A DNA stretch of 64,000 nt from TMED27 sp964350695 (GCA_964350695.1 CAYGKM010000002.1:129863-193862); one strand, 5' to 3'. Positions 44,818-53,333 are shown, counted from the stretch's first letter. Program-made: numbers and translations. The notes: generated by a model from the sequence alone, not told the origin.

Positions 44818-46008
44818 TTAGCTAAAGGCGTCTTCGCCTGTCATAGCGCGGCCTAAGATGAGGGCGTGGATGTCGTGCGTGCCTTCATAGGTGTTGACGG
44901 CTTCGAGGTTACACATGTGGCGCATGATGTGGTATTCGTCGGCGATGCCGTTGCCGCCGTGCATGTCGCGTGCAGCCCTCGCGATATCAAGGGCTTTGCC
45001 GCAGTTGTTGCGTTTAAGCAGGGATATACTTTCCGGTGCGGCGCGGTCTTCGTCACGCAATCTTCCGAGGCGGTGGCATGCCGTGAGCCCCAATGTGATT
45101 TCGGTTTGCATATCGGCGAGCTTCTTTTGAATGAGTTGCTGCGCGGCCAGCGGTTTGCCGAATATGACACGGTCCATCGTATAGGTGCGGGCGCGGTGCC
45201 AGCAATCTTCCGCGGCCCCCATAACGCCCCAGCAGATACCGAAACGCGCCGAGTTGAGACACATCAGAGGCGCTTTGAGGTTGGATGAGCCTGGCATGAG
45301 TTGGTCTTCGCTTGCCATGACATCGTCCATCGCAATGCCGCCTGTGGGAGAAGCGCGAAGGGAGAGCTTGCCTTCGATTTTCGGGCCTGAAAGCCCTTTC
45401 ATGCCTTTATCGAGGATAAAGCCGCCGACCTGGCCGTCTCGCTCTCCGCCTTGAATTTTTGCCCAGACGATGAAGACATCGGCGATGGGGGAATTTGAAA
45501 TCCATTGTTTTGCGCCGGAGATTTTATAGCCGCCATCAACAGCTACCGCTTTGGTTCGCATATCGTTGGGGTTTGATCCGCCGTCGGGTTCGGTGAGGCC
45601 GAAGCAGCCGATGAATTCGCCGCTGGCGAGTCTTGGCAGGTATTTCTCTTTTTGCTCTTCGGAGCCGAATGTATAGATGGGGTACATGACGAGGGAGGAT
45701 TGGACGGAGTAACAGGAGCGATATGCCGAATCAACGCGTTCAAGTTCGCGGGCGATTAGGCCGGCAGCGGTGTAGGATGCGCCCGCGCAGCCATAGCCTT
45801 CAAGCATTGGCCCGAGAAGGCCAAGCGCGCCCATCTCGCGCATGATTTCGGGATCAAAGGTTTCTGTGCGAAAGGCTTCCATGACGCGGGGTTGCAGCTT
45901 TTCCTGCGCGTAATCACGGGCGGTTTGCATGATCATGCGTTCTTCATCGGTGAGGAGTTCATCGAGGAGAAACGGGTCTTCCCACTGAAAATCTGGTCTT
46001 GAGGCCAT
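44818..46008 (-). CDS. acyl-CoA dehydrogenase, glutaryl-CoA dehydrogenase type
   Basis: A 396-residue flavoenzyme with all acyl-CoA dehydrogenase domains: GCFGLTEPDGGSNPNDM, NSPIADVFIVWAK, RIFGKPLAAQQLIQKKLADM-like segment and the active base in VNTYEGTHDIHALILGRAMTG. The length, FAD/helical layout and NPNDMRTKAV wording match glutaryl-CoA dehydrogenase, which decarboxylates glutaryl-CoA to crotonyl-CoA in lysine and tryptophan breakdown. No other lysine catabolism gene lies here. The specificity is probable but was not tested. It stands alone and diverges from the DUF6898 gene. Confidence 0.85.
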   Translation of the reverse strand: MASRPDFQWEDPFLLDELLTDEERMIMQTARDYAQEKLQPRVMEAFRTETFDPEIMREMGALGLLGPMLEGYGCAGASYTAAGLIARELERVDSAYRSCYSVQSSLVMYPIYTFGSEEQKEKYLPRLASGEFIGCFGLTEPDGGSNPNDMRTKAVAVDGGYKISGAKQWISNSPIADVFIVWAKIQGGERDGQVGGFILDKGMKGLSGPKIEGKLSLRASPTGGIAMDDVMASEDQLMPGSSNLKAPLMCLNSARFGICWGVMGAAEDCWHRARTYTMDRVIFGKPLAAQQLIQKKLADMQTEITLGLTACHRLGRLRDEDRAAPESISLLKRNNCGKALDIARAARDMHGGNGIADEYHIMRHMCNLEAVNTYEGTHDIHALILGRAMTGEDAFS

Positions 46009-46051
46009 TCTTGGTCTTTCTCTTTTGGCGTTGTTCTTTTATAAAAATAAC

Positions 46052-46252
46052 ATGAATGACAAGATTTTACAGGGCCGAGAGATTATTATCGAGTTTCATC
46101 CCGTGGGGAATATCGTAAAAGTATCGGTTATGGATACGGCGAGTTTGACCGAGGTGTCTATTTCCGGCCCAGCAAGTGCGGGGGAGGCCATGCTTAAGCT
46201 CAATGCGCTTAAGCGTTTGGAATATGTGATGAAGAAGAAGGGTGTGATTTAG
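46052..46252 (+). CDS. DUF6898 small protein
   Basis: A 66-residue protein (MNDKILQGREIIIEFHPVGN, then VKVSVMDTASLTEVSI and GEAMLKLNALKRLEYVMKK) that resembles the DUF6898 family found in alphaproteobacteria, a small beta-strand plus helix protein of unknown function. It is divergent from the acyl-CoA dehydrogenase gene. I use the ATG at 46052; an earlier ATG adds nine non-conserved residues. The stop overlaps that of the opposing gene by 4 bp (TTAG). Confidence 0.7.
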   Translation: MNDKILQGREIIIEFHPVGNIVKVSVMDTASLTEVSISGPASAGEAMLKLNALKRLEYVMKKKGVI

Positions 46253-46605
46253 TCAAAAGCAGCCGGAGAAATTGCGGTTTTGACATCAGCATCATTGGGC
46301 TCTTCGGGCTGATGGCTTTTAAACTGCGGTTCTTCTTCAAGAAGTGTGAGTTCACAGGTTAGGCCGATATGCATCCCGAGGCTTTGCCCGTATTCATCAA
46401 GTCTTTGAACAGAGATAAGTCCGTTATTGAGGTCGCCGGAACATGCTTTAACGATTTCACCGTTCATCTCCGGCCCCATGGTGTATTGGTCTGTATGTTG
46501 GAGCGGGCTATGGAAATTATAAACGAAATAGCGATCAATCGCTTCGCCGCCTTTAAGGTCGGCGGCGGTTTCGGCTGCTGCATTCGGGAATGGAAGTATT
46601 GTCAT
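46249..46605 (-). CDS. hypothetical protein
   Basis: A 118-residue protein from ATG 46605, which has AGAAAGA about 8 nt upstream; 12 more codons are open upstream but unlikely. It begins MTILPFPNAAAETAADLKGG and has a middle region GPEMNGEIVKACSGDLNNGL. No signal peptide or membrane helix. I do not recognise it. It diverges from rpiB and converges with the DUF6898 gene, sharing a 4-bp stop overlap. Confidence 0.5.
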   Translation of the reverse strand: MTILPFPNAAAETAADLKGGEAIDRYFVYNFHSPLQHTDQYTMGPEMNGEIVKACSGDLNNGLISVQRLDEYGQSLGMHIGLTCELTLLEEEPQFKSHQPEEPNDADVKTAISPAAFD

Positions 46606-46769
46606 GAATGTCTTTCTACAATATCTATAATATACGCACAATATGCTATTTTAAATCCGCAGACAATATGTTTTTCATAATCAAAAATCATTTTGTGTCT
46701 CTGTGGCTTGTTTTTCCAGATGTAATTAGGGGATTGATTAAAGGGGCGGCATGCCACTATATATTGTGC

Positions 46770-47192
46770 ATGAAACGCAAACTTGCCATAGCCTGTGACC
46801 ACGGTGGATATGCTTTGAAAGAAGCGATCAAGGCGAAGTTTGGGGATGTGGAGTGGCTTGATCTGGGCACGAATTCTGCCGAATCTGTTGATTATCCTGA
46901 ATATGGTGCGAAATTAGCGGACGTCATTGCATCCGGCGAGGCCGAGCACGGTATTGCGATTTGCGGGTCGGGGATCGGAATTTCGATTGCGGCGAACCGT
47001 AACCCTGCGGTGCGCGCGGCTTTATGTACCAATGTAACCATGGCGCGGTTGACGCGGGCGCATAATGATGCGAATGTGCTCGCCCTCGGAGCGCGGATCA
47101 CGGGCGATGTAGCGGCTTTTGACATTGTTGAAGCGTTCTTGAATACGGAATTTGAAGGGGGGCGTCACCAACGACGCATTGATCAACTTTAA
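46770..47192 (+). CDS. rpiB: ribose 5-phosphate isomerase B
   Basis: Interconverts ribose 5-phosphate and ribulose 5-phosphate. The 140-residue protein has CDHGGYALKEAI, the catalytic Cys loop CGSGIGISIAANR, HNDANVLALGARI and the C-terminal GGRHQRRIDQL, all family signatures. I start at ATG 46770, giving MKRKLAIACDHGG; the frame is open 54 codons further but that stretch is not conserved. glyA follows 19 bp after the stop. Confidence 0.92.
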   Translation: MKRKLAIACDHGGYALKEAIKAKFGDVEWLDLGTNSAESVDYPEYGAKLADVIASGEAEHGIAICGSGIGISIAANRNPAVRAALCTNVTMARLTRAHNDANVLALGARITGDVAAFDIVEAFLNTEFEGGRHQRRIDQL

Positions 47193-47211
47193 GAGAAGGA
47201 CTACCCATATT

Positions 47212-48519
47212 ATGAGCAACGCAGCACTTAAGGAGAATAACGTGGACGGATTTTTTACAGAAGGTTTGAAAAGTGCCGATAGTGCGGTTAGTCAAGCGAT
47301 TGCGAATGAGCTTAATCGTCAGCAGACACAGATTGAGTTGATTGCGTCTGAGAATATTGCGTCCAAAGCGGTGATCGAGGCGCAAGGGACGGTTTTTACG
47401 AATAAATATGCAGAAGGCTATCCGGCACGCCGTTATTATGGCGGCTGTGAGTTTGCCGATGTTGTTGAGGATTTGGCGCGTGATCGTGCGAAGGAACTTT
47501 TTGGCGCGAAATACGCGAATGTGCAGCCTAATTCCGGTTCTCAGGCCAACCAAGGCGTGATGATGGCGCTTTTGCAGCCCGGTGATACGATTTTGGGGAT
47601 GTCTTTGGCGGCCGGTGGTCACTTGACCCACGGCGCAGCGCCGAACCAGTCCGGTAAATGGTTTAATGCCATTCAATACGGCGTGCGTGAAGACAATGCA
47701 CTGCTTGATTATGATCAAATGGAAGCTTTAGCGCGTGAGCATAAGCCGAAGATGATTATTGCGGGGGCGTCTGCTTATCCGCGCCAGATTGATTGGGCGC
47801 GTTTCCGCAAGATTGCGGATGAAGTGGGCGCGATTTTCATGGTGGATATGGCGCATTATGCAGGTTTGGTTGCGGGCGGGTCATATGACAGCCCTGTGCC
47901 GTTTGCGGATGTGACGACGACGACGACGCATAAAACCCTTCGCGGGCCACGCGGCGGGATGATTTTGACCAATGATCTGGAGATTTATAAGAAGATTAAT
48001 TCTGCGATCTTTCCCGGAATTCAGGGCGGGCCTTTGATGCATGTTATTGCCGCGAAAGCAGTGGCATATGGCGAAGCGTTAAACCCGGATTTTAAGATTT
48101 ATGCGAAAGCGATTGTTGATAACGCGCGCATCTTGGCAGAGACTCTTAAAAGCGGCGGTGCGGACATTGTTTCCGGCGGCACAGACAGCCATATTGTTCT
48201 CGTTGATTTGCGTCCAAAGGGCGTGAAAGGCAACGATACGGAAGAAGCGTTGGAGCGCGCGGGCCTTACATGTAATAAAAACGCGGTTCCTTATGATCCT
48301 GCACCGCCGATGGTGACATCGGGCGTACGTCTTGGGACGCCTGCGGGTACAACGCGCGGTTTCGGCCCTGCGGAATGGAAGCTCATTGGAGAGCTTATCA
48401 TCGAGGTTCTCGATGGTTTGGCGGCCAATGGCGCAGACGGCAATGCAGCGGTTGAGAAGGCCGTTAAAGCGAAGGTTTCCGAGCTTTGTAAGCGTTTCCC
48501 GATTTACCCTACGCTTTAA
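47212..48519 (+). CDS. glyA: serine hydroxymethyltransferase
   Basis: PLP enzyme that makes glycine and methylene-THF from serine. The protein has LIASENI, EGYPARRYYGGC, HLTHGA, VDMAHYAGLVAGG, the PLP lysine motif TTTTHKTLRGPRGG and ILTN. From ATG 47212 it is 435 residues. A GTG ten codons later (47242) has a better ribosome site, AAGGAG ending 6 nt before it, and would give MDGFFTEGLKSAD; I keep the ATG but consider the GTG equally likely. It lies in a long run with nrdR and the rib genes. Confidence 0.95.
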   Translation: MSNAALKENNVDGFFTEGLKSADSAVSQAIANELNRQQTQIELIASENIASKAVIEAQGTVFTNKYAEGYPARRYYGGCEFADVVEDLARDRAKELFGAKYANVQPNSGSQANQGVMMALLQPGDTILGMSLAAGGHLTHGAAPNQSGKWFNAIQYGVREDNALLDYDQMEALAREHKPKMIIAGASAYPRQIDWARFRKIADEVGAIFMVDMAHYAGLVAGGSYDSPVPFADVTTTTTHKTLRGPRGGMILTNDLEIYKKINSAIFPGIQGGPLMHVIAAKAVAYGEALNPDFKIYAKAIVDNARILAETLKSGGADIVSGGTDSHIVLVDLRPKGVKGNDTEEALERAGLTCNKNAVPYDPAPPMVTSGVRLGTPAGTTRGFGPAEWKLIGELIIEVLDGLAANGADGNAAVEKAVKAKVSELCKRFPIYPTL

Positions 48520-48537
48520 TATAGGCAGGAGGCACAT

Positions 48538-48999
48538 ATGAAGTGCCCATTTTGTGGACATGACGAAACACAGGTGAAGGACTCGCGTCCGACAGAGGAT
48601 AGCACCTCTATTCGTCGGCGGCGGTTTTGCCCTGAATGTGATGAGCGTTTTACAACGTTTGAGCGCGTGCAGCTCCGCGAGATGACGGTTTTGAAGTCAG
48701 GCGGGCGCAAGCAGCCGTTTAATCGCGATAAAATCATGAAATCCATGCAAATTGCGCTGCAAAAGCGCCCTGTTGAGGTGGAAGAGATTGAAAAAGCGAC
48801 TACGGCTATTGTTCGGAAGCTCGAATCACAGGGCGAGCAGGAGATTTCTTCTGATAAAATCGGCGCGGAAGTGATGGCAGCGATGAAGGCCATTGATGCG
48901 GTTGGGTATATTCGTTATGCGAGTGTGTATAAGGATTTCCGTCAGCCGCAAGATTTCAATGATTTCCTCGAAGACGTGAAAACGCTTCAATCCAAATGA
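48538..48999 (+). CDS. nrdR: transcriptional repressor NrdR
   Basis: Represses ribonucleotide reductase genes according to ATP/dATP. The 153-residue protein has the zinc ribbon (CPFCGHDETQVKDSRP, then CPECDERFTTFE) and the ATP-cone (VLKSGGRKQPFNRDKIMKSM). A strong AGGAGG precedes the ATG. No reductase gene is in the window. The gene overlaps ribD by 4 bp (ATGA). glyA-nrdR-ribD is conserved in alphaproteobacteria. Confidence 0.96.
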   Translation: MKCPFCGHDETQVKDSRPTEDSTSIRRRRFCPECDERFTTFERVQLREMTVLKSGGRKQPFNRDKIMKSMQIALQKRPVEVEEIEKATTAIVRKLESQGEQEISSDKIGAEVMAAMKAIDAVGYIRYASVYKDFRQPQDFNDFLEDVKTLQSK

Positions 49000-49922
49000 C
49001 GCTTTCTCAAGATGAAAAATATATGCGTATGGCCTTGAATAGGGCGCGGCGCGGGATTGGCCATGTTGCGCCTAATCCTGCGGTGGGCTGCGTTTTGGTC
49101 AAGGGCGGCGTGATTTTATCGGCGGCGCATACGGCGCGCGGAGGGCGGCCGCATGCGGAGGCGTTGGCGCTTGAAAAGGCGGGCGCGGATGCGAAGGGTG
49201 CGAGCGCTTATGTATCGCTGGAGCCTTGTGCGCATGAAGGGCAGACACCGCCCTGTGCGCGGGCACTGATTGATGCGGGGGTGGCGCGGGTTGTTTTTGC
49301 CTGCACTGATCCTGACCCGCGGGTGCGCGGGGCGGGGGCGGCGATGCTGATAAATGCCGGGGTTGATGTGTTGGCGGGGGTATTGGAGGCGGAGGCCGCG
49401 GCGCTGAATGCGGGGTTCATAAGCCGTGTGACGCAGAGCCGTCCGTATGTGACCCTTAAATGCGCCATATCTGCGGATGGTAAGATTGCGGCAGAGAAAG
49501 GGGAGCGTACGCAGATCAGCGGTGAGATGGCTTCGCGCTATATGCATTTGCTGCGGTCGCAGAATGATGCAGTTATGATCGGGAAAGCGACATTCGAGGT
49601 CGATAAACCGCGTTTAACGACACGAATTGAGGGGTATGAGCATGAATCCAAGACTATTATTCTTGATAAAGAGGTAAAAGAGGCGTTGTTGGAGCTTTCT
49701 GATGGTGGGGTTACACGTTTATTGGTTGAAGGTGGGGCGAAAACGCATAAATCCTTCCTTGAAAGCGGGTTTTTTGATGAGGTGCATTTGCTCAAAAGCC
49801 CTAAAGTTTTGGGGCCGCAAGGGGTCGATGCAGCAGATTTTCATGGGGGCGCAGAGCTTATCCTTAAAGAAACGCGGGTTTTGGGCGAAGATATGCTGGA
49901 AATCTATGTCAAAGCGCACTAG
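48996..49922 (+). CDS. ribD: bifunctional RibD deaminase/reductase, shortened reductase domain
   Basis: Performs two steps of riboflavin synthesis: deaminating and reducing the GTP cyclohydrolase II product. The deaminase domain is complete (GHVAPNPAVGCVLVKGG, HAEALALEKAG, LEPCAHEGQTPPCARAL). The reductase domain has LKCAISADGKIA, DAVMIGKATF and LLVEGGAKTHKSFLESG. But between KTIILDKEV and RLLVEGG there are only about 14 residues, where usual RibD has about 50-60 more. The total is 308 residues against a usual 360-370. The frame is clean, so this is a compact form. Overlaps nrdR by 4 bp; ribE follows 9 bp later. Confidence 0.92.
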   Translation: MTLSQDEKYMRMALNRARRGIGHVAPNPAVGCVLVKGGVILSAAHTARGGRPHAEALALEKAGADAKGASAYVSLEPCAHEGQTPPCARALIDAGVARVVFACTDPDPRVRGAGAAMLINAGVDVLAGVLEAEAAALNAGFISRVTQSRPYVTLKCAISADGKIAAEKGERTQISGEMASRYMHLLRSQNDAVMIGKATFEVDKPRLTTRIEGYEHESKTIILDKEVKEALLELSDGGVTRLLVEGGAKTHKSFLESGFFDEVHLLKSPKVLGPQGVDAADFHGGAELILKETRVLGEDMLEIYVKAH

Positions 49923-49931
49923 GTTAGCCTC

Positions 49932-50525
49932 ATGTTTACGGGTTTAATTCAAGATATCGGCAGTGTGCGCTCTATCACCAATCGTGAAGGTGACTGGCGC
50001 ATTGTGATCGAGAGCGCGATGGATATGGCGGCGCTTGCGATTGGTGCGTCTGTGGCATGTAGCGGCGCGTGCATGACTGTGGTGGAAAAAGGCGCGGCTT
50101 GGTTTGCGATTGATGTTTCGGCAGAGAGCCTTTCGAAAACTACGCTTAAGGCTTGGGAAGAGGGCACGCGCGTGAACCTTGAGCCGTCATTGAAGTTGGG
50201 CGATGAGCTTGGCGGGCATATTGTTTCCGGGCATGTGGACGGGCAGGCGCGCATTCAATCTATTACTCCAGAGGGTGATAGTTTTCGTTTGAAGATTAAA
50301 GCGCCAGAAGGCTTGGTGAAGTTTATTGCCACCAAGGGCAGCGTGACGCTTGATGGGGTATCGCTCACCGTGAATGAGGTTGATGGCGATGTGTTCGGCG
50401 TGAATATTATTCCGCATACATGGGAGAAAACAACGCTTTGCGACCGAAAAGAGGGTGATGATTTGAATATCGAGATAGATATGCTGGCGCGCTACGTTGC
50501 GCGTATGCTAGAGGTAGCGGCATGA
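49932..50525 (+). CDS. ribE: riboflavin synthase alpha subunit
   Basis: Makes riboflavin from two lumazine molecules. The 197-residue protein has the N-terminal MFTGLIQDIG and two lumazine-binding repeats (about 1-97 and 98-195), with GACMTVVEKG and HIVSGHVDG. Length is standard. It sits in the rib operon, overlapping the next gene ribB by 4 bp (ATGA), which implies coupled translation. Confidence 0.95.
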   Translation: MFTGLIQDIGSVRSITNREGDWRIVIESAMDMAALAIGASVACSGACMTVVEKGAAWFAIDVSAESLSKTTLKAWEEGTRVNLEPSLKLGDELGGHIVSGHVDGQARIQSITPEGDSFRLKIKAPEGLVKFIATKGSVTLDGVSLTVNEVDGDVFGVNIIPHTWEKTTLCDRKEGDDLNIEIDMLARYVARMLEVAA

Positions 50526-51634
50526 GCAATGTAGCCCCCATACAACAAAGCGCGCTGTCTTCGATCGAGGAGATTTTGAAAGACGTACGCGCGGGTAAGC
50601 CTGTGATTATCGTGGATGATGAAAACCGCGAGAATGAGGGCGATATTATTGTCGCCGCCGAGATGGCGAGCGCGGAGAATATCAATTTCATGGCGAAAGA
50701 CGGGCGCGGGCTGATTTGTTTGCCGATGGAGCGGGCTATGGTTGATCGTCTTGGCTTGGAGCTTATGGGGCGCGGGGATAATACCAGCCACCGCACGGCG
50801 TTTACGGTTTCGATCGAGGCAAAAGAAGGGGTGACGACGGGGATTTCGGCGGCGGATCGTGCGACCACGATTAAGGCGGCGATTAACCCACAAGCTTCGC
50901 CGCATACAATCGCAACGCCCGGGCATGTGTTTCCTTTATTGGCGCGTGATGGCGGCGTTTTGGAGCGGGCGGGGCATACGGAAGCGGCTGTGGATCTTGC
51001 GCGTTTGGCGGGGTTTAGCGGCGCAGGCGTGATTTGCGAAATTATGAATGATGACGGCACGATGGCGCGCCTTAACGATCTTGAAGGTTTTGCGGAAAAG
51101 CATGATCTGAAAATCGGCACGATTGAAGACTTGATCGCGTATCGTTCCGGCAAAGAAACATTGGTCAAACGCATTCACGAAGACGCATTTGAAAGTCGTT
51201 TTGGCGGTCATTTCAAGTTCATGGTGTATGCGAATACGCTGCAATATACGGAGCATGTTGCTTTGGTGAAAGGTGAGCCGAGCAAGTTGACCCAACCCGT
51301 TTTGGTGCGGATGCATGCGGTGGATTTTATGGGCGATATTTTGGGCGGGGGCGCGGATTCTACGCTGCACCGCTCTATGGAGCTTATTGATCAGGCCGGT
51401 GAGGGCGTGATTGTGATTTTGCGGGAAGCCAATCCCGATGCGCTGTCGCGCAAGCTTAAAGGTCAGAGCGCGCCATCAAAAGACGGGCAGCTTCGTCGTT
51501 ACGGTATTGGGGCGCAGATTTTGAAGGATTTGGGTGTCGAGCAGATGACGCTTTTAACGGATTCTCCGAAAAATGTTGTTGGCCTTGAGGGCTATGGTCT
51601 GTATATAACAGGGCATAAGCCGCTGAAGGCCTAA
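50522..51634 (+). CDS. ribB: 3,4-dihydroxy-2-butanone 4-phosphate synthase with a degenerate RibA-like domain (RibBX type)
   Basis: Residues 1-205 are a full RibB: DDENRENEGDIIVAAEM, MAKDGRGLICLPM, HRTAFTVSIEA, GHVFPL and HTEAAVDLARLAG. It makes the four-carbon riboflavin precursor from ribulose 5-phosphate. Residues about 210-370 resemble GTP cyclohydrolase II (RibA), but where active RibA has the zinc cysteines (form CxxGDxxxSxxCDC) this has FMGDILGGGADSTL, with none. So the second activity should be absent and ribA must lie elsewhere. Such RibBX proteins are known in alphaproteobacteria. It overlaps ribE by 4 bp. Confidence 0.93.
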   Translation: MSNVAPIQQSALSSIEEILKDVRAGKPVIIVDDENRENEGDIIVAAEMASAENINFMAKDGRGLICLPMERAMVDRLGLELMGRGDNTSHRTAFTVSIEAKEGVTTGISAADRATTIKAAINPQASPHTIATPGHVFPLLARDGGVLERAGHTEAAVDLARLAGFSGAGVICEIMNDDGTMARLNDLEGFAEKHDLKIGTIEDLIAYRSGKETLVKRIHEDAFESRFGGHFKFMVYANTLQYTEHVALVKGEPSKLTQPVLVRMHAVDFMGDILGGGADSTLHRSMELIDQAGEGVIVILREANPDALSRKLKGQSAPSKDGQLRRYGIGAQILKDLGVEQMTLLTDSPKNVVGLEGYGLYITGHKPLKA

Positions 51635-51654
51635 TCGTTCTTGGACAATTTAAA

Positions 51655-52080
51655 ATGACTGCCGCGCCCCGTATTCTCATAGTTGAAGCCCGTTTTTACG
51701 AAGATATTTCCGATATGCTTTTGGACGGCGCGACGTCTGTTTTAAATGATCTTTCCCTTTCTTATGATGTTGTTGAAGTGCCGGGCGCGCTTGAAATTCC
51801 GGCTGCGATTGCGATGGCGGCGGATAAATATGACGCGTTTATCGCCTTGGGCTGCGTGATCCGCGGAGAGACATCTCATTACGAGACTGTGTGCAATGAG
51901 AGCGCGCGCGGGCTTATGGCACTTTCGATGGTGCAGAAGCTGCCGCTCGCGAACGGGATTTTGACGTGCGAGAATAAAAAGCAGGCGATTGCGCGTGCGG
52001 ACAAGACGAAAAAGAACAAGGGCGCGTCATTTGCGAAAGCCGCGATTGCGATGTTTGAGCATAAGGAGCGTTTCAAGTGA
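51655..52080 (+). CDS. ribH: 6,7-dimethyl-8-ribityllumazine synthase
   Basis: Makes lumazine, the riboflavin synthase substrate, and usually forms icosahedral or pentameric shells. The 141-residue protein shows EVPGALEIPAAI, ALGCVIRGETSHYETVCNES (catalytic His) and LANGILTCENKKQA. It is in the rib operon and its stop overlaps the nusB start (ATG within GTGA context), a usual arrangement. Confidence 0.95.
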   Translation: MTAAPRILIVEARFYEDISDMLLDGATSVLNDLSLSYDVVEVPGALEIPAAIAMAADKYDAFIALGCVIRGETSHYETVCNESARGLMALSMVQKLPLANGILTCENKKQAIARADKTKKNKGASFAKAAIAMFEHKERFK

Positions 52081-52544
52081 GCGAAGACGTGAACAAAAAG
52101 CAGATTTCTTCACCGAAGGCGAAAGCGCTGTCTTCAAGGCTGTGCGCGGTGCAGGCTTACTATCAATTTACGCAGAATAAGCAGCCTTTGCGCGCGATTG
52201 TTGCGGAATATCTTCAGCACCGCACCGATATGGTGATTGACGGAGAGGCGCTTGTGCAGCCAGACGGCGCGATTTTGCAAAAGATTTTGTTTGGTGTGGA
52301 TGAGCGCAATATCGAACTTGAGACGATTGTCGATGCAAATTTGAAGAAAGATGCCAGTGACCGCAAGGTTGAGCCTTTATTGCGGGCGATTTTGGTGTGC
52401 GGGGCTTATGAATTGATGGTGCAGGAGCAAGATGCGCCGCTTATTATCAATGATTACCTGAACGTGGCGCATGCGTTTTATGAACGTTCTGAAGTGGGTT
52501 TAGTGAACGGTGTTCTTGACTCCATATCCAAAATTTTCAAATAA
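52077..52544 (+). CDS. nusB: transcription antitermination factor NusB
   Basis: Binds boxA with NusE in rRNA antitermination. The 155-residue protein has the all-helical NusB fold: SSRLCAVQAYYQFTQNKQPL, an extended middle and LRAILVCGAYELMV, then NDYLNVAHAFYERSEVGLVN and ILDSISKIF-like end. Its GTG start (52077) overlaps the ribH stop. ribH-nusB is a widely conserved pair. Confidence 0.93.
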   Translation: MSEDVNKKQISSPKAKALSSRLCAVQAYYQFTQNKQPLRAIVAEYLQHRTDMVIDGEALVQPDGAILQKILFGVDERNIELETIVDANLKKDASDRKVEPLLRAILVCGAYELMVQEQDAPLIINDYLNVAHAFYERSEVGLVNGVLDSISKIFK

Positions 52545-52672
52545 TCTTTAGCTATTCAGCGTTGTTTTTCGCGCAACTGTGTAAAATTTTATCTATTCGT
52601 AACTCCTTTTTAACTCCCGCCCTGTTAACATAAGATATAGGGTTCAATACAAATGGTTAGGGTGTAAATAAT

Positions 52673-53158
52673 ATGCGTATGATTCTCATCGCTTTAGGAG
52701 CTTTAATTGTCCTTGGCGGCGCTGCCGCAGGGGCATATTTCTATTTTCTCAATCCGGCACAAGCTGCTGTAGGGGAAGATGGTCAGGAAGTTGCCAAAGC
52801 CGAAAAACATTCCAAAAAGAAAAAAGACGGACATGGCGAGGCGTTTGAATTCGTCGAGCTTGATCCTTTGATTTTACCGATTGTCGATAATAACGGTGTT
52901 TCACAGGTTGTGAGCATGGTGATTGCAATCGAAGTTCCTGATGCGGAATCTAAAGCGCGGGTTGAGATGATGACACCGAAGCTTAAAGACGCATTTATAC
53001 AAGATATGTACGGCGCGCTTAGTCGCCATGCCGCGCTTAAGGGCGGGGTGTTGCAGGTAAGCTATTTGAAAGAGCGCCTGAACAAAGTGGGCGTAGAAGT
53101 TTTGGGTGAAAGTATGAGTGATGTGCTGATCCAGGTTGTTCAGCAGCGCCCGATCTAA
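52673..53158 (+). CDS. fliL: flagellar basal-body protein FliL
   Basis: Single-pass membrane protein that supports the stator. 161 residues: a membrane helix at about 3-25, a Lys-rich linker (EKHSKKKKDGH), then the FliL domain with FEFVELDPLILPIVDNNG, MTPKLKDAFIQDMYGALSR and LIQVVQQRPI at the end. It stands alone, far from motA/motB in the window. AGGGTG precedes the ATG by about 10 nt. A strong terminator follows. Confidence 0.85.
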   Translation: MRMILIALGALIVLGGAAAGAYFYFLNPAQAAVGEDGQEVAKAEKHSKKKKDGHGEAFEFVELDPLILPIVDNNGVSQVVSMVIAIEVPDAESKARVEMMTPKLKDAFIQDMYGALSRHAALKGGVLQVSYLKERLNKVGVEVLGESMSDVLIQVVQQRPI

Positions 53159-53172
53159 CAGAATTGAGTGGA

Positions 53173-53191
53173 TCCCCGATCAAATCGGGGA
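53173..53191. repeat. palindromic unit, candidate interspersed repeat
   Basis: TCCCCGAT-CAA-ATCGGGGA forms a perfect 8-bp stem with a 3-nt loop, without a T run. Units of this wording recur as dispersed elements in some alphaproteobacterial genomes as I recall. I found only this copy in the window. Confidence 0.4.
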
Positions 53192-53244
53192 CGCTCGCGC
53201 GGTTTTAAACCTTGATGTGAACCCTCTAAATACATCAAATACAC

Positions 53245-53278
53245 TGCCCGGCCATTAGATTGGTCGGGCATTTTTTTT
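53245..53278 (+). terminator. strong terminator after fliL
   Basis: Ten-bp stem TGCCCGGCCA with TGGTCGGGCA (one G-U) and a 6-nt loop, followed by eight T at 53271-53278. Confidence 0.92.
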
Positions 53279-53305
53279 GCATGTGGAGCTTTTTTATAAA
53301 AGAAC

Positions 53306-53333
53306 TTGCGCGTATCGAAACTTACCCTACACT
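53306..53333 (+). promoter_or_regulatory. predicted promoter of hppA
   Basis: TTGCGC (53306-53311), 16-bp spacer, TACACT (53328-53333). A CTTGCGC -35 also precedes the rpmF gene. Leader of about 70 nt before the ATG. Confidence 0.45.

Noticed and set aside
48520..48537. FMN riboswitch before the riboflavin genes
   Set aside because: The rib genes sit within a run starting at glyA with overlapping starts; there is no leader long enough and no aptamer-like sequence upstream.
52590..52640. CtrA-type site upstream of fliL
   Set aside because: There are TTAA half-sites (TTAACTCC... and TTAACAT) but they are 11 bp apart, not 7.
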